Below, piece by piece: positions 1-12,049 of a DNA stretch of 64,000 nucleotides. Source of the DNA: Agapanthus africanus (Eukaryota; Streptophyta; Magnoliopsida; Asparagales; Amaryllidaceae); contig JASDDO010000001.1 of NCBI GenBank assembly GCA_030015575.1, positions 518,749,772 through 518,813,771 of the forward strand, in the 5' to 3' direction. Numbering within the stretch: the first letter of the stretch is position 1; each line of letters starts with the position of its first letter. The notes beneath the pieces were generated by a model. The model made no database searches and was not told the DNA's origin. It worked only from the letters and a program-made list of their open reading frames with translations. The position numbers and the translations under genes are program-made.

Positions 1-189
1 GGTTAGGGGTGTCAAGCAGGCCAAGATGAATATTTTTAATTTTATTTCAGATGCCATAAATTGTTATATGCAGAATTGAATTGACGGGGTAAAAATTCCA
101 ATAAGTAACAATCAAGCAAGATAAATGAAATAAGGCCACACTCCAAACAACGGTAACTGAAATTAGTAGCATTGGGCTCGGGTGTTACA
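1..189 (-). mobile_element. Ty3/gypsy LTR end (A family), cut by window edge
   Basis: This stretch matches, with scattered differences, the terminal ~190 bp of the element A LTRs (compare 14723-14911), ending in the same GGGCTCGGGTGTTACA. On the minus strand this is the LTR start TGTAACACCCGAGCCC. The next base begins copia LTR sequence that continues unbroken in the intact copy at 18887, so a second A-family element (body to the left of the window) is inserted in the copia 1 LTR. The likely TSD is AATGT at 190-194, but the other copy is outside the window. Confidence 0.85.
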
Positions 190-1834
190 AATGTAAAGAA
201 GATAATGATGAATAATGCAACCATGGTTGGTAAACCTTTGTAGAGAATTAACCAAGGGCTTGGGTTTGGGTTGGGTTAAGGAATGAGTCATAACAAAATA
301 TCTTTCACAAAACAAAACTAAACCTTCTAGAATCATCTAGAAAGCATTAACCCAAATCAAACCCTAATCTTGTTTAATCTCTGCTAAACATGTTGCATTA
401 GTTATCATATCATGTTACAATATTATGTATCACATATATAATATTTATTGTAACAAAAGAAAATAATATAATTAACATATATCACATATATATCAATGTA
501 TTACCCGAGTGAGAAAAAGAATCTTTTAGTGAGCTAATATTAGTTAATGTAATTTAATATATCATATATATTATTATACATTAAATTATCGAATCAACAC
601 TTGATCCGACCATCCGGCTATATCGCATATAACCGACTAATATCTCATTTACCGATTCATCGAATCAACACTTGATTCGATGACCCGACTGATATCAAAT
701 ATCGCAAGAATAGAATACGGTATCTCATATCGCATTATCCTCGGTCCCGCACATATCACATATGTGCCCCTACTCCATTTTGCCTGAGTCAAGAAACCTC
801 AGTGTAGGACTCTAAAGAATCGTCAATACGCCGGCAGTAGGTGATGATCATATCAAACACCCACAAGCTGCAAGCGGTCAGATAAACGTAACAGCTACCC
901 AGGTTTTAAGCGCTCAGAAGATCAACAAGCAATCCTGTACATTCTCCTGTGAATCCAATCAGTAACACTCCCGTACAGTCCGGTCTCGTCGTCTGATATG
1001 TCGCATATCTCACCTAGGGGTGGTAAACGTCAGACCCCAGTAGCTTGATAAGTCGTGTCGATATGAGGTCTATAACAGTTCGAGAAACTACTGATAACAC
1101 TTACCAGTAAATCTCAGCAACCCTGGCCAGGGATTTCCAGTTATAGCCAATCGAACACAGCACAACATCAACTCCCTATACTGGGAGAGACGAATCCCCT
1201 CCTATCGCTCATTGCCTCCATATGATTCGGGACTGTACCCAAAAGCCACCTTTTTGCATGCCCTCTTGGACGTGGTATGATGGAAATCAAAGCACAATGG
1301 GAATCACACAAGACTCTATGACGATCTCGGGTCAACAGACTACTCTGTACCAGTGTCACCGGAGAACTGCCATCTGACGTGAGGTATAATACCATCTGGG
1401 AGTTCTCGGCGAGTCCGTTCAGTGTACCCAGTCTCTACTGAGCACCCGTACACCATCCTTGATGTCAAACACCGATGGATATGGGATCATCCATCGCCCA
1501 TCATATGGGTCAAGATGCGTATACGCTAGTCTACTCTGGTGTATCGATGCCCTGTCTCGATACACCCTCGACTAGGAACAGTTATAGGATGCACTCGCTG
1601 ACTACCGTGGCCTCACTGGTATGATCTCATCACAGTCCCAGTAGTCGAGTAATATCCTAAGGGCTTTATCAACATGTAACATAGAGACAATCAGAATGCA
1701 TGTTAAGATAAAGTACAACCAGATAGCATACTATCATGTCGAGCAAGAAAGTCCTCCCTATATATGTCCAAGCATCCATTACAATATACATCGTATGTAC
1801 AGTAATGGCCTTTAGGGCATACATATAACTAACA
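190..1834 (-). repeat. Copia 1 3' LTR (partial)
   Basis: This aligns base for base over most of its length to 18887-20532. It lacks about 520 bp at its low-coordinate end, where another element (1-189) is inserted. It ends at ...ACTAACA (1834), directly followed by ATCTCCCACTTGCAC, the complement of the polypurine tract. Confidence 0.92.
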
Positions 1835-1850
1835 ATCTCCCACTTGCACT
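1835..1850 (-). other. Copia 1 polypurine tract
   Basis: On the minus strand this reads GTGCAAGTGGGAGAT directly before the LTR start TGTTAG. It is the expected plus-strand primer position, and the same sequence sits beside the copia 2 LTR. Confidence 0.8.
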
Positions 1851-3200
1851 AGGGCCATTTGTTGTGGTATCGCATACCCAACAATTAGCTGCGGTTGAAG
1901 TATCTCATACTCAACCACATCCCATAAAAGTCTCTACTGAGAAAAAGGCCTTTGTGAGTAGATCCGCGCTGCTGTCCTCTGTGTCTACTCTCCTAACCTC
2001 GATCTCCCTGGAGATCTACCATCTCCATGATCAGGTGATACTGCCTAAGAATTATATCTGAATTTCTAATGGGACGGTAGTTCCTTGGCAAAAGCCACAA
2101 CTCCATTGTCACACAATAGTAGGAACGAAGTTCATCTCATGAACTTATATATATCCTGACTTCCTCTTTGGTAGCATCCTTGGTAACGATGTATCTTGTC
2201 TTTAATCGTCTAGTAAGTCACGGTATCTAGCTTGGAACTCTTCCAACATACCGTCCCTCCACTGAGGGTAAAGACAATGCCTGCGACTGACATTCAGTCG
2301 TCCTTATCACCCTGGAACCATTCCAGTGATTCTCCCCAGGATCCATTGATACCATCTCACTACAACTAGTGAGAATCCTAACATCCATTTAGATCTATCT
2401 CATAGATATAAAACCTAGGATTTAGGAGGTATCACCTTGATCCTATATGGAGAATCCTTGTGATAAGCGGAGATTGACCGAGCGTAGCATAGGACACTCC
2501 TTCCCTATCAAGAGTATGTCATCCACGTACTCTACGAGGATGACCACCATACTCTCTACTACCTTTTTGTATATACAAGGTTCATCTACCATTTTGATGA
2601 AGTCAAACTCTTTGACTACTACATCAAAACAGATGTTCTAACCCTGCGATACCTGATTTATCACATAAAATATCTTGCTCACGTTTCCGCTGCTCCCGCT
2701 GTCTACGAAGCCTTCTGGCTGTGTACTTATAGACGCTCTCTTCCAAATCATCATTTAGAGAAGCAGTCATGACACCCAACCACCAGATATCATAGTCATG
2801 TTATGTAGCCGTAGCAGGTAGGATCTGGATGGACATAAGCATAGCTTTGAAAGTCTCAACTTTTCCATGTACACCAAGTAATCTTCTCAAGATATACTTG
2901 CTCGTGATGGGGATTTAATCCTTCAGATAAAGCAACCAAAGTCCATACTTTGTTGGTGTATAAGGATTCCATCTCAAATCGATAAGCATCCAGCCATTCT
3001 TACAGAGTCCCACTCCTGATGGCCAGCTCGAAACTAGTTGGGTCATCATCTCATGATGCAATCCTCGCTCCCACCGTCATAGAGAAACTGAAGTATCTCT
3101 CAGGTGGGTAAGGAACCCTACTAGATCGGGGGAGAGGCTGAGGTTCATTAGAAACTATTGAATCCTTTGGTTCTACCAAATCATCTGCTGTAGTTTGTAT
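1850..3200 (-). pseudogene. Copia 1 reverse transcriptase/RNase H remnant
   Basis: This region is frameshifted minus-strand coding sequence. The clearest part is reverse transcriptase around 2440-2620: a DEPCIYKKV motif followed about 15 residues later by the catalytic YVDD box (2518-2529) and ILLIG, as in copia reverse transcriptases. Upstream (about 2640-3200) only fragments are readable and stop codons are frequent. RNase H toward 1850 is not convincingly recognisable. In an intact element this region would copy the RNA genome into DNA inside virus-like particles. It lies after integrase, which separates Ty1/copia from Ty3/gypsy. Boundaries are approximate. Confidence 0.7.
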
Positions 3201-3220
3201 AGCTGGAACTCCTTCCAGTT

Positions 3221-4317
3221 CTACCTCATGACCACTAATTTCTTCTCAAGAAATTCCCTTTCACAAAGGTGGCATGCTGAGAAACAAAACATCTTTTGTT
3301 CCTCGGTTTGGTAGAAGATATTCCCTTGCTTATTCTTGGGATATCCAACAAACTTCCACAGATCTGACTTTGCCTCGAGCTTATCCGGATTTTGCTTTTT
3401 AGACATAGGCCGGACAACCCCAAATCTTAACAAACTTAAGATATGGGCTCTTCCCTTTCCATATCACATATGAAGTGGTAGGCAATTGATTTGATTTGAA
3501 CCCTATTCAATAGGTATGCAGCTTCTCAAGTGCATAACTCCCAAAAGGAAATAGGAAACTCAGTAGTACTCATAATAGAGCACACCATATCACATAGGGT
3601 GCTGTTGCTCCGCCCCGATATACCATCGTGCTATGGTGTATACGGAGGAGTAATGCCGAGAGAGAATCTCATTCTCCTTTAGAATAGTCCAGGAATTCCG
3701 TGCTCAAGTATTCTCTTCCTTGATCTCATCAAAGGACATAATACTTCTACCCGTTTTTGGTTCTCTACTTCTAACTTATATTCTGTGATTATCTCAAAAG
3801 TTTCGGACTTGTGTTTCAACAGGAACATATGTCTGAATCTTGAGAGATCATCAGTGAATGTAATGAAGTACAAAGAACCAGTCTTGGCATGTGTAGACAG
3901 GGGACCTTCATACATCAACATGTATCAATCCCAAGAGTTCATCTAACTCTTTCTCTGTTTCCAATAAACGGAGCTGTGGTCATCTTATCTTTGTGACATG
4001 ACTGGCAAGTTTCACAAGATGAAAATTCAAACTAATTTAAATATGCATCTTTGTGTAACTTCAGCTAGTCGGGTCGCATTGATATGACCTAATCTACAAT
4101 GCCTCAAGAAGGATTCGTTCATTTCTGAACTCTTCCTCTTGTGTGTGTTCTGTATACTAAGAACTGTAGTTTGATTTAGAACGTCAATGCTCTTAGATAA
4201 CGTGCCTGAACCGATCAACTCTTGATATAGGAAATGTTCAAAACATTATCCAACAATACAAAATTATATCCTTCTTTACTAATAAAAAAACTGATATGAT
4301 GTTGTATATCAGGTTCG
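3221..4317 (-). pseudogene. Copia 1 GAG-pre-integrase and integrase remnant
   Basis: Three minus-strand pieces follow in order. 4027-4218 ends with a CRLGHINATRL motif of the GAG-pre-integrase domain, where the pattern LWHxRLGH is usual. 3679-3921 resembles the integrase core (GPLSTHAKTG, FITFTDDLSR, HKSETFE), including one catalytic Asp (TDD). 3221-3433 resembles the segment after integrase (DKLEAKSDLWKFVGYPK, FYQTEEQKM, then EREFLEKK). The pieces lie in different frames and contain stops, so no functional integrase is encoded. In the ancestral element protease lay just upstream; it is now displaced to 14917-15293 by the gypsy A insertion. Confidence 0.8.
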
Positions 4318-4322
4318 GTATC
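4318..4322. repeat. Target-site duplication of gypsy A (left)
   Basis: GTATC directly precedes the LTR start TGTCACGCC and is repeated at 14912-14916. Confidence 0.95.
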
Positions 4323-4606
4323 TGTCACGCCCCGCATCCCAGAGTACGCTAAAATGGGCACGTGACATAGCCAACCATGCTACCTGTGGGTAGGAAGTAT
4401 CCATCCACAGTCACATTACGGCTGTAGAGATATCAAGAACAAAATAAACTATCTAAAACATGTCCATAATCCAAGATAACATGAGTCAATAATAAATAAA
4501 TGCGGAAGCGAAAGATCCAATACAAAATAACTGGAATGTATATCCCATAATGCGGGCTCACATCAGGAATAAAATGCAAGAAAGAAAAGCTAACTACTGC
4601 TAACAC

Positions 4607-4675
4607 TCACAGCTCAGCCTGTTGACTGAAGTACTCCTGCTCGGACTGCGACAGCGGTACAGAATCTGGGCCATG
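4607..4675 (-). other. Short acidic frame in A LTR (relative of LTR 27-codon ORF)
   Basis: Read on the minus strand this gives HGPDSVPLSQSEQEYFSQ followed by QAEL and a stop. It resembles the C-terminal two thirds of the 27-residue ORF in the C, D and E LTRs (GPDS..., then acidic/Gln/Phe residues, ending xEL-stop) and sits at the same relative place in the LTR. It lacks the in-frame ATG seen there. The right LTR has the equivalent frame ending near 12334. Homology is inferred from a short match. Confidence 0.45.
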
Positions 4676-4880
4676 CAAAACCCAGACGTCAGCGCGTCAA
4701 AACATCAAGTAATAACATAATAAACAGGCAATGCGAATATAAACATGAATAAAGCAAGGGTGACAATAATATGAATCAGAGCAGTGCAGGGTAGTGTGCA
4801 GTGTGTAAACTAAACTGTGCTATCAGGTTCTCTATTCTAAAGTCTTTGAAATCAAATTGATGAATCATCGATGTAACTCA

Positions 4881-5068
4881 ATAGTATCCCGTACATACCC
4901 GGGACCACGGCCACAATATTCTCGACTGCAGCCGAGACATGCCGCTAGGCACAAAACATGAATGTGTACACTCGATAGTATCCCGTACATACCCGGGACC
5001 ACGGCCACAATATTCTCGGCCGAAACCGAGACATGCCGCTAGGCACAAAACAAGAATGTGTACACCCA
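4881..5068. repeat. 94-bp tandem duplication in A LTR (left copy)
   Basis: Units start ATAGTATCCCGTACATACCC at 4881 and 4975, and each ends in GACATGCCGCTAGGCACAAA... The right LTR has the same pair at 12608 and 12702, so the duplication predates this insertion. Confidence 0.9.
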
Positions 5069-6172
5069 GAACAGGTAGTGAACTGTCGAGTTACAAGTCA
5101 GGTTTCACCTTTGATTTCCCCATACCCCCAAGTTATATATGTCAGGTCAGGTATTCAGTAATCAAGAACTAATGCCAACACAGGATCAGGTAAAGCAGGT
5201 TTGTCTGGATAGACAACAGGAACGGTCCATGAGGCCTACATGTCAGGTTTGTTGGCATTAGGCACGGGATCAGGTAACAGGTCAGGTCATGGTACATCAG
5301 GTCAAGTCAATAGTAAACGGTACCATGTCAGGTGTATCATATAAATACCATGTGTGACAATGTCAAGTCAAGATGTAACAATATCGTGGGTGTGCTCACG
5401 AACAGATATAAAATCGAACAGGGTATTTAACAACATGGAATGAGCAATGAGCTAAATAATAAGCATGTTTCATTCAATCTCAAGAGTGCAGTAATACAAT
5501 GCAGCCGTTTTATTTTATTAACAGGTTTGAGCACCCTTAGCGGTGCAATCGTTTAGATATTGATGCAATACAGTTATATCAAGCCTTTGAATACGAATGT
5601 CCGAATGTAATAGAACTACATGGGTAAGTGCTACCATCTATTAAACAGTAAAATGTGATTAACAGGTAAACTTGGTTATTAGGTTTAAATTGGCAAACGG
5701 TAAATTCTATGTTATCTGTAAAATGATATAATGCCATATTGCAACCAAAATGGGAAAACGACTATACCAAGTTAAGTTTTACGGTTTAGTGTATCAAAAC
5801 ATATATAAATATATTGTATAGCATGTAGCAAGGGATACTTGCCTCGACGGGTCGCGAACCGGGAAAACGGAAAGTAACGTCGGCGGGGAAACACGCGATG
5901 GACGCACGGTTCACGGACTGAACCCAAACAACGAACCAAGGGACCTCACGGGTCAGAGCACTCCGCTGGATCGTCGGGACACGTCACCGGCACGGCCGGA
6001 TTCCGGCGAACAGCGACAACAAAATCCAGAAATTTAATGCACAGCCAAAGGATAAACCGGGGGAAAAATGGAAGGAGGAAGAGGAGAGAAGGCTTACTGG
6101 TGTTGCAGAGGGTGTGACGGCGATGAGGTCGACGGCGGTGAGGCGCCGGCGAGGAGGTTGCAGCCGTTAGGG

Positions 6173-6490
6173 TTATGGCTCGGGTATGGACTTCGGTGCA
6201 GGGAAAAGAAAACGAAGAGGGAGAGGAGGTGGTCGGGGTGCTGGAGTGCGCAGGTGGTGAGGAGGTGCTGAAGGTGGCGCGGATGGCGACGACGAAGGCC
6301 GCCGGCGATCAGGCGACTGCAGGGAACTTCTGCAGCGATCGCGGCTGCGCAAGGTGCGCGGGGTGGAAGGAAGAAGGTTGAGGTTGAGAGGAGGAGGCGA
6401 AGGCGATGGCGACGGTGACGTTGACGCCGGCGCTGCGGCGGCGACGGTGACGAGGCGGTTAGGGTTTAGGTTCTCGGGGGTATCTCTGCT
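6173..6490 (-). other. GC-rich Ser/Pro/Arg-rich open frame in A LTR
   Basis: A minus-strand frame stays open here and continues upstream to 6688 through the microsatellite. It gives a low-complexity Ser/Pro/Arg product. The right LTR keeps the same frame open (13901-14227) with several residue changes and small in-frame length differences. It lies upstream of a GTAAGC donor-like site (6092-6097, minus strand), so it may be a leader exon of the element transcript. High GC and biased composition could keep the frame open by chance. No known domain. Confidence 0.35.
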
Positions 6491-6520
6491 CGTGGTTAAA
6501 GAAAGGGAGGAGAGGAAGAT

Positions 6521-6605
6521 TATATATATATATATATATAAGAGAAAGTTAGAGAGAGAGAGAGATAGAGAAAGGTAGAGAGAGAGAGAGACAGAGAAAG
6601 AGACA
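6521..6605. repeat. TA and GA microsatellite in A LTR (left)
   Basis: A (TA)n run is followed by interrupted (GA)n. The right LTR counterpart at 14253-14335 has different repeat numbers. Confidence 0.9.
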
Positions 6606-7186
6606 GGAGGATAATGGAGGGGGCCCACGGGTAAAATGCCTACGCTTATTGGCTGAGGGAGTAATAAGTGGTTAAAGAATAGATACATATTAAAGATTTA
6701 AATATTAATCTTCACAGTGAAGATCTGCAAGTTAACGAAATATTTATAAGGTTTAAGATTATAGAAATTTGGGATTTTGGCGCTAAAAAAAACATTTTCA
6801 AATCGCGCCCGGGTTGGGTCCAAAAATTTGAAATTTAAATAATAGGATTTTAAGCGGGTTCCAAATTTTAAAATGAGGTGTTTTATGATTAAAAAGCGTA
6901 CCCCCAAGACGGACACCCGTACGCGCGCGTAGCCGTCCAAACTCGCCCGTTTCACAGAACGGGACGAGAACACAACGCACGGACGCTACCACGAGACTAG
7001 GGGTGTCGAGTAGGCCAAGATGTATATTTTTAAATTCATTTTAGACGCCAAAATTTATTATATGCAGAAATGACTTTTCCAGATAAAATTTTGCAGTAAG
7101 TGACAAACAGGCAAGCTAAATGAAATGAGTATTATCTAATGCTCAACCAGTAACAGAAAATAGTAGTATTGGGCTCGGGTGTTACA

Positions 7187-7245
7187 TTATACCCAACTAC
7201 AAAAAGAATTTCGTCCTCGAAATTCCAAGAATACAAGGATAGAAA
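7187..7245 (-). other. Gypsy A 3' untranslated region and weak polypurine tract
   Basis: On the minus strand this contains TTTCGAGGACGAAATT, the conserved block near the 3' end of many gypsy elements, followed by TAGTTGGGTATAA before the LTR. The tract is much less purine-rich than in B (AAGGAGGGTAGAT) or C (AAGGAGGGTAGAA). Confidence 0.6.
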
Positions 7246-10200
7246 TTACAGGAAAAGGTGAGGAAACTTCTGCCGGATCTCATCTTCTCGTTTCCAAGTG
7301 GACTCTCCATGCGATCGATTACCCCAAGAAATAAGCACAAGGGGGATAATCTTGTTCTTAAGAACCTTTTCCCCTCGATCCACGATTTCAACCGGTCGCT
7401 CCTCAAAAGTCAAATCTTCCCGTACTGTTAACTCCGAATGATCCAAAACGTGTGTTTCATCTCGAACATACCTTCGTAGTTGAGATACGTGAAACACATC
7501 GTGCACACCTGCCAAAGACTGCGGTAACGCCAAACGGTACGCTACCTCTCCAACATGCTCCAAGATCTCAAAGGGTCCAACGAATCGAGGACTAAGCTTC
7601 CCTCGACTCCCAAAACGAATCACCCCTCTAGTCGGTGATATCTTCAAGAATACCAAATCACCCACGGCGAACTCTAGAGGTCTTCTTGACGTGTCAGCCC
7701 AACTCTTCTGTCTGTCTTGAGCTGCCTTCATATGCTTTCTGATTGTGTTAACCTTCTCAACCGTCTGCACTACCAAATCTGGTCCCAACAATCTTCGTTC
7801 ACCGACATCATCCCAACATACAGGTGAACGGCATTTACGACCATACAAAGCTTCAAACGGAGCCATCTGGATAATTGCTTGAAAACTGTTGTTGTAAGAA
7901 AACTCCACTAAGTGTAGATGATCCTCCCACGAACCCTTGAAGTCCAACATGCATGCTCTCAACATGTCTTCAAGAGTTTGGATCGTTCTTTCCGACTGAC
8001 CATCAGTTTGAGGATGATAAGCTGTGCTAAATTTCAATTGAGTCCCCAAACTTTCCTGTAAACTCTTCCAGAAGTGTGATAAGAACCGAGTGTCACGATC
8101 GGACACGATGCTCACCGCTACTCCATGCAATCTTACAATCTCTTGCATGTACCACTCAGCCAAAGTCTCTGTTGATTGACCGACCCGGAAAGGAATAAAG
8201 TGAGCTGCCTTGGTCAATCGATCAACAATCACCCATACTGCATTGTTGCCTTTTGGACTCCGCGGTAAAGCCGTCACAAAATCCATGGTTATATGTTTCC
8301 ACTTCCATTGAGGAATCGGAAGTGGTTGCAATAAACCAGCAACCCTTTGGTGTTCAGCCTTAACTTGCTGACACACCAAGCACTTAGCCACAAAGCGAGC
8401 AATCTCCCGTTTCATGCCTTCCCACCAGAAATGCTGTCGAATATCTCGGTACATCTTTGTGCCTCCAGGATGTACAGAATAGGCTGAACTGTGTGCCTCC
8501 TTCATAAGCTCTTCACGAATATCCCCTTTTGGCACACACAAACGGCTACTATACCTCAATGAACCATCTTCGTGGATCAATAAATCTGTTCGTAGTCCGG
8601 CTTCAACCTGTCCTCGAAACTTTTGTAGTCTAGGGTCCTGCGATTGTGCTGCTTTAATACTCTCGATCAACGATGATTGTACTTGCAGCTGCATCAACTG
8701 TCCCGTATGATGCGGTAGCACAACCTCCAAGTCAAATCTTCGAAAATCTGCAACGATCTCCTTCTGCGTAGTTAACACCTGAATTGCTGGTAACCGACTA
8801 AGCGCATCCGGCACGACGTTAACCTTCCCCGGATGGTACTTAAGATCAAGATCGTAGTCAGCCATCAGCTCCAACCATCTACACTGCCTCATATTAAGCT
8901 CCTTCTGTGTGAACACATACTTCAAACTCTTATGATCAGTAAAAACTTCGACCCTTTCGCCCAAAATGTAGTGTCTCCAAATCTTCAAAGCGAAAATCAT
9001 AGCCGCAAGTTCCAAGTCATGAGTTGGATAATTCTTCTCATGGGTCTTCAACTGTCTCGATGCGTACGCTACAACCTTCCCATGCTGCATCAAAACACAT
9101 CCCAATCCTTTCCCAGATGCGTCGCTGTGAATCACCAATCCTCCGGAATTGTCTGGCACGGTCAGAATAGGGGCGGTTATCAACTTCTGCTTCAACGTCT
9201 CAAAAGCTAACACACAATTGTCCGTCCATACAAAAGGTACCTCCTTGCGCGTAAGTTTGGTTAACGGCTCCGCCAGACGAGCAAAGTTCTCCACAAATCT
9301 CCTGTAATATCCGGCGAGTCCAAGAAAACTTCTTATTTTCGCAACATTCTTGGGAATCGGCCAATCTCGAACTGCTGCAATATTTTCTGGATCGACGGTA
9401 ATTCCATTGCCAGACACCACATGCCCTAAAAACTTTAGTTCCTCCAGCCAAAACTCGCACTTACTCATCTTCGCATATAACTTCTCATGTCTCAATGTCT
9501 GCAGTGCGATCCTCAAATGCTCAGCATGCTCTTCAAAACTCTTCGAGTAAACCAGAATATCGTCAATGAACACCACAATAAACTGGTCCAAGAACGGTGA
9601 AAAGATTCGGTTCATCAAGTCCATGAATACTGCCGGCGCATTCGTTACTCCGAAGGGCATCACTAAGTACTCGTAATGTCCGTACCGAGTTCGAAACGCC
9701 GTCTTGCAAATATCTTCTGCTTTTACTCGAACCTGATGATATCCGGATCGCAAATCCAGCTTCGAGAATACCCTCGCGCCACTAAGCTGCTCAAAAAGTT
9801 CTCCAATGCGAGGGATCGGGTACTTGTTCTTAATAGTCACCCATTTTAATTCTCGATAGTCGATGCACATCCTTCTCGTGCCATCCTTCTTCTTTACTAG
9901 AAGAACTGGAGCTCCCCAAGGCGAGTTACTGCTTCGAATCCAACCCTTCTCAAGCAATTCAGTAACCTGTTTTTTGACTTCTTCCAACTCTATTGGTTCC
10001 ATTGGATAATACGCTTTGGATACTGGCGCTGCACCAGGAATAAGATCAATTGCGAACTCCACGTCTCGCTTTGGCGGTAAACCCGATATATCTTCAAATA
10101 CGTCCATAAAATCACGAACGACAGCCGGCTCTTCACTTAAATCAACTTCCATTGCTGCAAGAATATCATTTGTCGGCCTAGCCCTAAACTCGACTGGCCC

Positions 10201-11676
10201 GACAGAACTGCTTCCTCCAGTGAAGGTAAACTCAGGATGTCCGGGAATCTAGAAAATTACTTTCTTTGCCCTACAATCAATGTGAGCGTGGAAAGTGCCA
10301 AGAAAATCCATTCCCAAGACGACTTCATAGCTGCCCGTATCAATCACCAAGAAATCTGCAAAAAGCTCCCGTCCGCACACAACAACTGTACAATCTTTAC
10401 ATTCCCTACTAGATATGATTTTCCCATTCCCAGTGTGTATGTCCCAGAAACTAGACAGGGTCGTGCAGTCAATCGAGTGTGTAGTTATAAACTTGGATGA
10501 CATAAAATAATGGGATGCACCAGAATCAAATAATGCTAATGTGGGAAAACCATGAACGAGTAGAGTACCTGAAACAACTTCTCCTGACGCCTTAGCTTCT
10601 TCAGCTGTCAAGGTAAAAGCTCGAGCCAGATTAGGTCCTTGAGTTAGCTGTTTCTGTCCCTGGAACGGCCTCTGCGGAGGCTTCTGAAGATCATCTCTCG
10701 TACGAAGCTTCGACGGACAAGCACCAACGGCGTGATCAGCCGCTCCACAAACCAAACAAAGTCCCAGCCTCCTTCGACAATCCTTTTGCATGTGGCCAGG
10801 TAAATTGCAATAGTTACAGGTCATGCTCTTTCTTCGATCAACGATCACTGGCTTCTTCATGGGTGCTACACCTCGACGGTCCACTGTAATACTTCTGCGA
10901 CCATGAGATCGGTTAGGTACAAATGCTGGCTTCCTTACCGCAACTGCTGTTTGCTGCAAACTCCCCTTCATCCCAGATAAACTCTGCTGCTCTCGGGCTG
11001 CCGCAAGTACTTGTGAGAAAGTGGTCAAACCCAGGGAGACAATCTGCCGCTGGATGTCCACATCCAAGCTGCGCATGAACCTTCGTGCCCTGTCTGCATC
11101 GTTGGCAACTAAAGGTCCAGCGAACCTACTGAGTCTTGTCCATTATGCTGCATGCACATCCACTGGTGATCCATTCTGCTTTAATCCGATGAATTTCTCT
11201 TCCATTTCCTCCCGTGCAGTCTGCGGGAAGAACTTCTCCAGGAAACTCTTTGAAAAATCCGCCCACTTGATCGGCTTGGGCAAACGGTTCTCCTCCACAA
11301 GCCACCATTCTCGGGCGTAGTCCACTAACTGAATGCGTACCACATCAACTCTTTTCTCATCTGGAATCTGTGCCGCAATAAGCAAGTTTTCTGTGTCAAC
11401 TAGCCACTGCTCTGCTGGCAATGGCTCCTCCAAACCAGTAAATGTAGACGGACCCAAACGCCTGAAATCTGCTACGGTCCCTACTCGGTCAACTGGTTTA
11501 GCTCCAGCATTGTTCACAGACTGCTGAACGATCTGCAAACCTTCCTGAAATGATTCCGCTTGCTGCTGGATCAGCTCGGTCTGTTTCTTTTGATTCTTCA
11601 GCATTCCCCTTATCACTCCAAGCATGGCGGCTTCATCCACACGTCTCTGGTACGTCTTCAAATTCTTACCGGCCAT
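7246..11676 (-). pseudogene. Gypsy A gag-pol polyprotein, two nonsense codons
   Basis: This is one minus-strand frame of 1477 codons from ATG 11676, broken by TAA at 11143-11145 (in gag) and TAG at 10249-10251 (after protease); there is no frameshift. Domains by codon (approximate): gag capsid region 1-200 (EQWLVDTE, YAREWW); zinc knuckle CNYCNLPGHMQKDC near 287 and a second CLVCGAADHAVGACP; aspartic protease LFDSGASH near 383 and VLGMDFLGTF; reverse transcriptase with the FIDD box near 703; RNase H ([22 protein letters not shown]) 850-930; integrase HHCC finger (VHPGG...CLVCQQ) near 1065-1105 and D,D,E core ([24 protein letters not shown]); chromodomain-like end ([24 protein letters not shown]) 1423-1476. 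The TAG is one C-to-T step from CAG. The lesions suggest recent inactivation. Confidence 0.95.
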
Positions 11677-12027
11677 AGTCCTGAAATCAAAACACCCAAC
11701 ATTAGCATGATGATAGATTCAAAATATAGATCAAGGCTAGAACTCCAAGATACTTAAATAGAGTACCGCATTGTAACTATGCCGCGGTATCATAGCCATA
11801 ATTACTTAACTCCACCCAAGTAGCCTAAGTCCTAGAGATAACAAGAGATCAGGTTTTTCGAGTCGACTTGCAAAGTAAGTTTGCACGTTGTAAAAGATAT
11901 AATCAGGAAGGATGTGATTCAAGAATGGTAAACGACAAAGTGGCAGGACATGTTTCCTAACACGGGTATTCTGATTCGTGTATTGGGTACAATACCCAAC
12001 TACAAAGAATCAACCCAACTAACCTAT
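11677..12027 (-). other. Gypsy A untranslated leader
   Basis: Sequence between PBS and gag ATG; no coding signal seen. It contains a second TACCCAACTACAAA block (about 11994-12006) like that beside the left LTR (7191-7205). Confidence 0.6.
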
Positions 12028-12040
12028 GTCTCTGATACCA
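12028..12040 (-). other. Gypsy A primer binding site (initiator-Met tRNA type)
   Basis: The minus strand reads TGGTATCAGAGAC, matching the usual plant initiator-Met PBS TGGTATCAGAGC over 11 bases. It starts 9 nt inside the LTR end (12050), a larger gap than the usual 0-3 nt. Confidence 0.8.
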
Positions 12041-12049
12041 AAAGAACCA

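Larger units (their letters stand above)
4323..7186 (-). repeat. Gypsy A 3' LTR
   Basis: TGTCACGCC...GTTACA on the plus strand; pairs with 12050-14911. It contains a 94-bp tandem duplication (4881-5068), a GC-rich island (about 5840-6480), a TA/GA microsatellite (6521-6605) and, at 4607-4675 on the minus strand, a short frame ending in QQAEL that resembles the LTR peptide of elements C, D and E. Confidence 0.95.

Noticed and set aside
8833..9210. Plus-strand 125-codon frame
   Set aside because: Antisense shadow of the element A pol frame (RNase H region); no independent motif.
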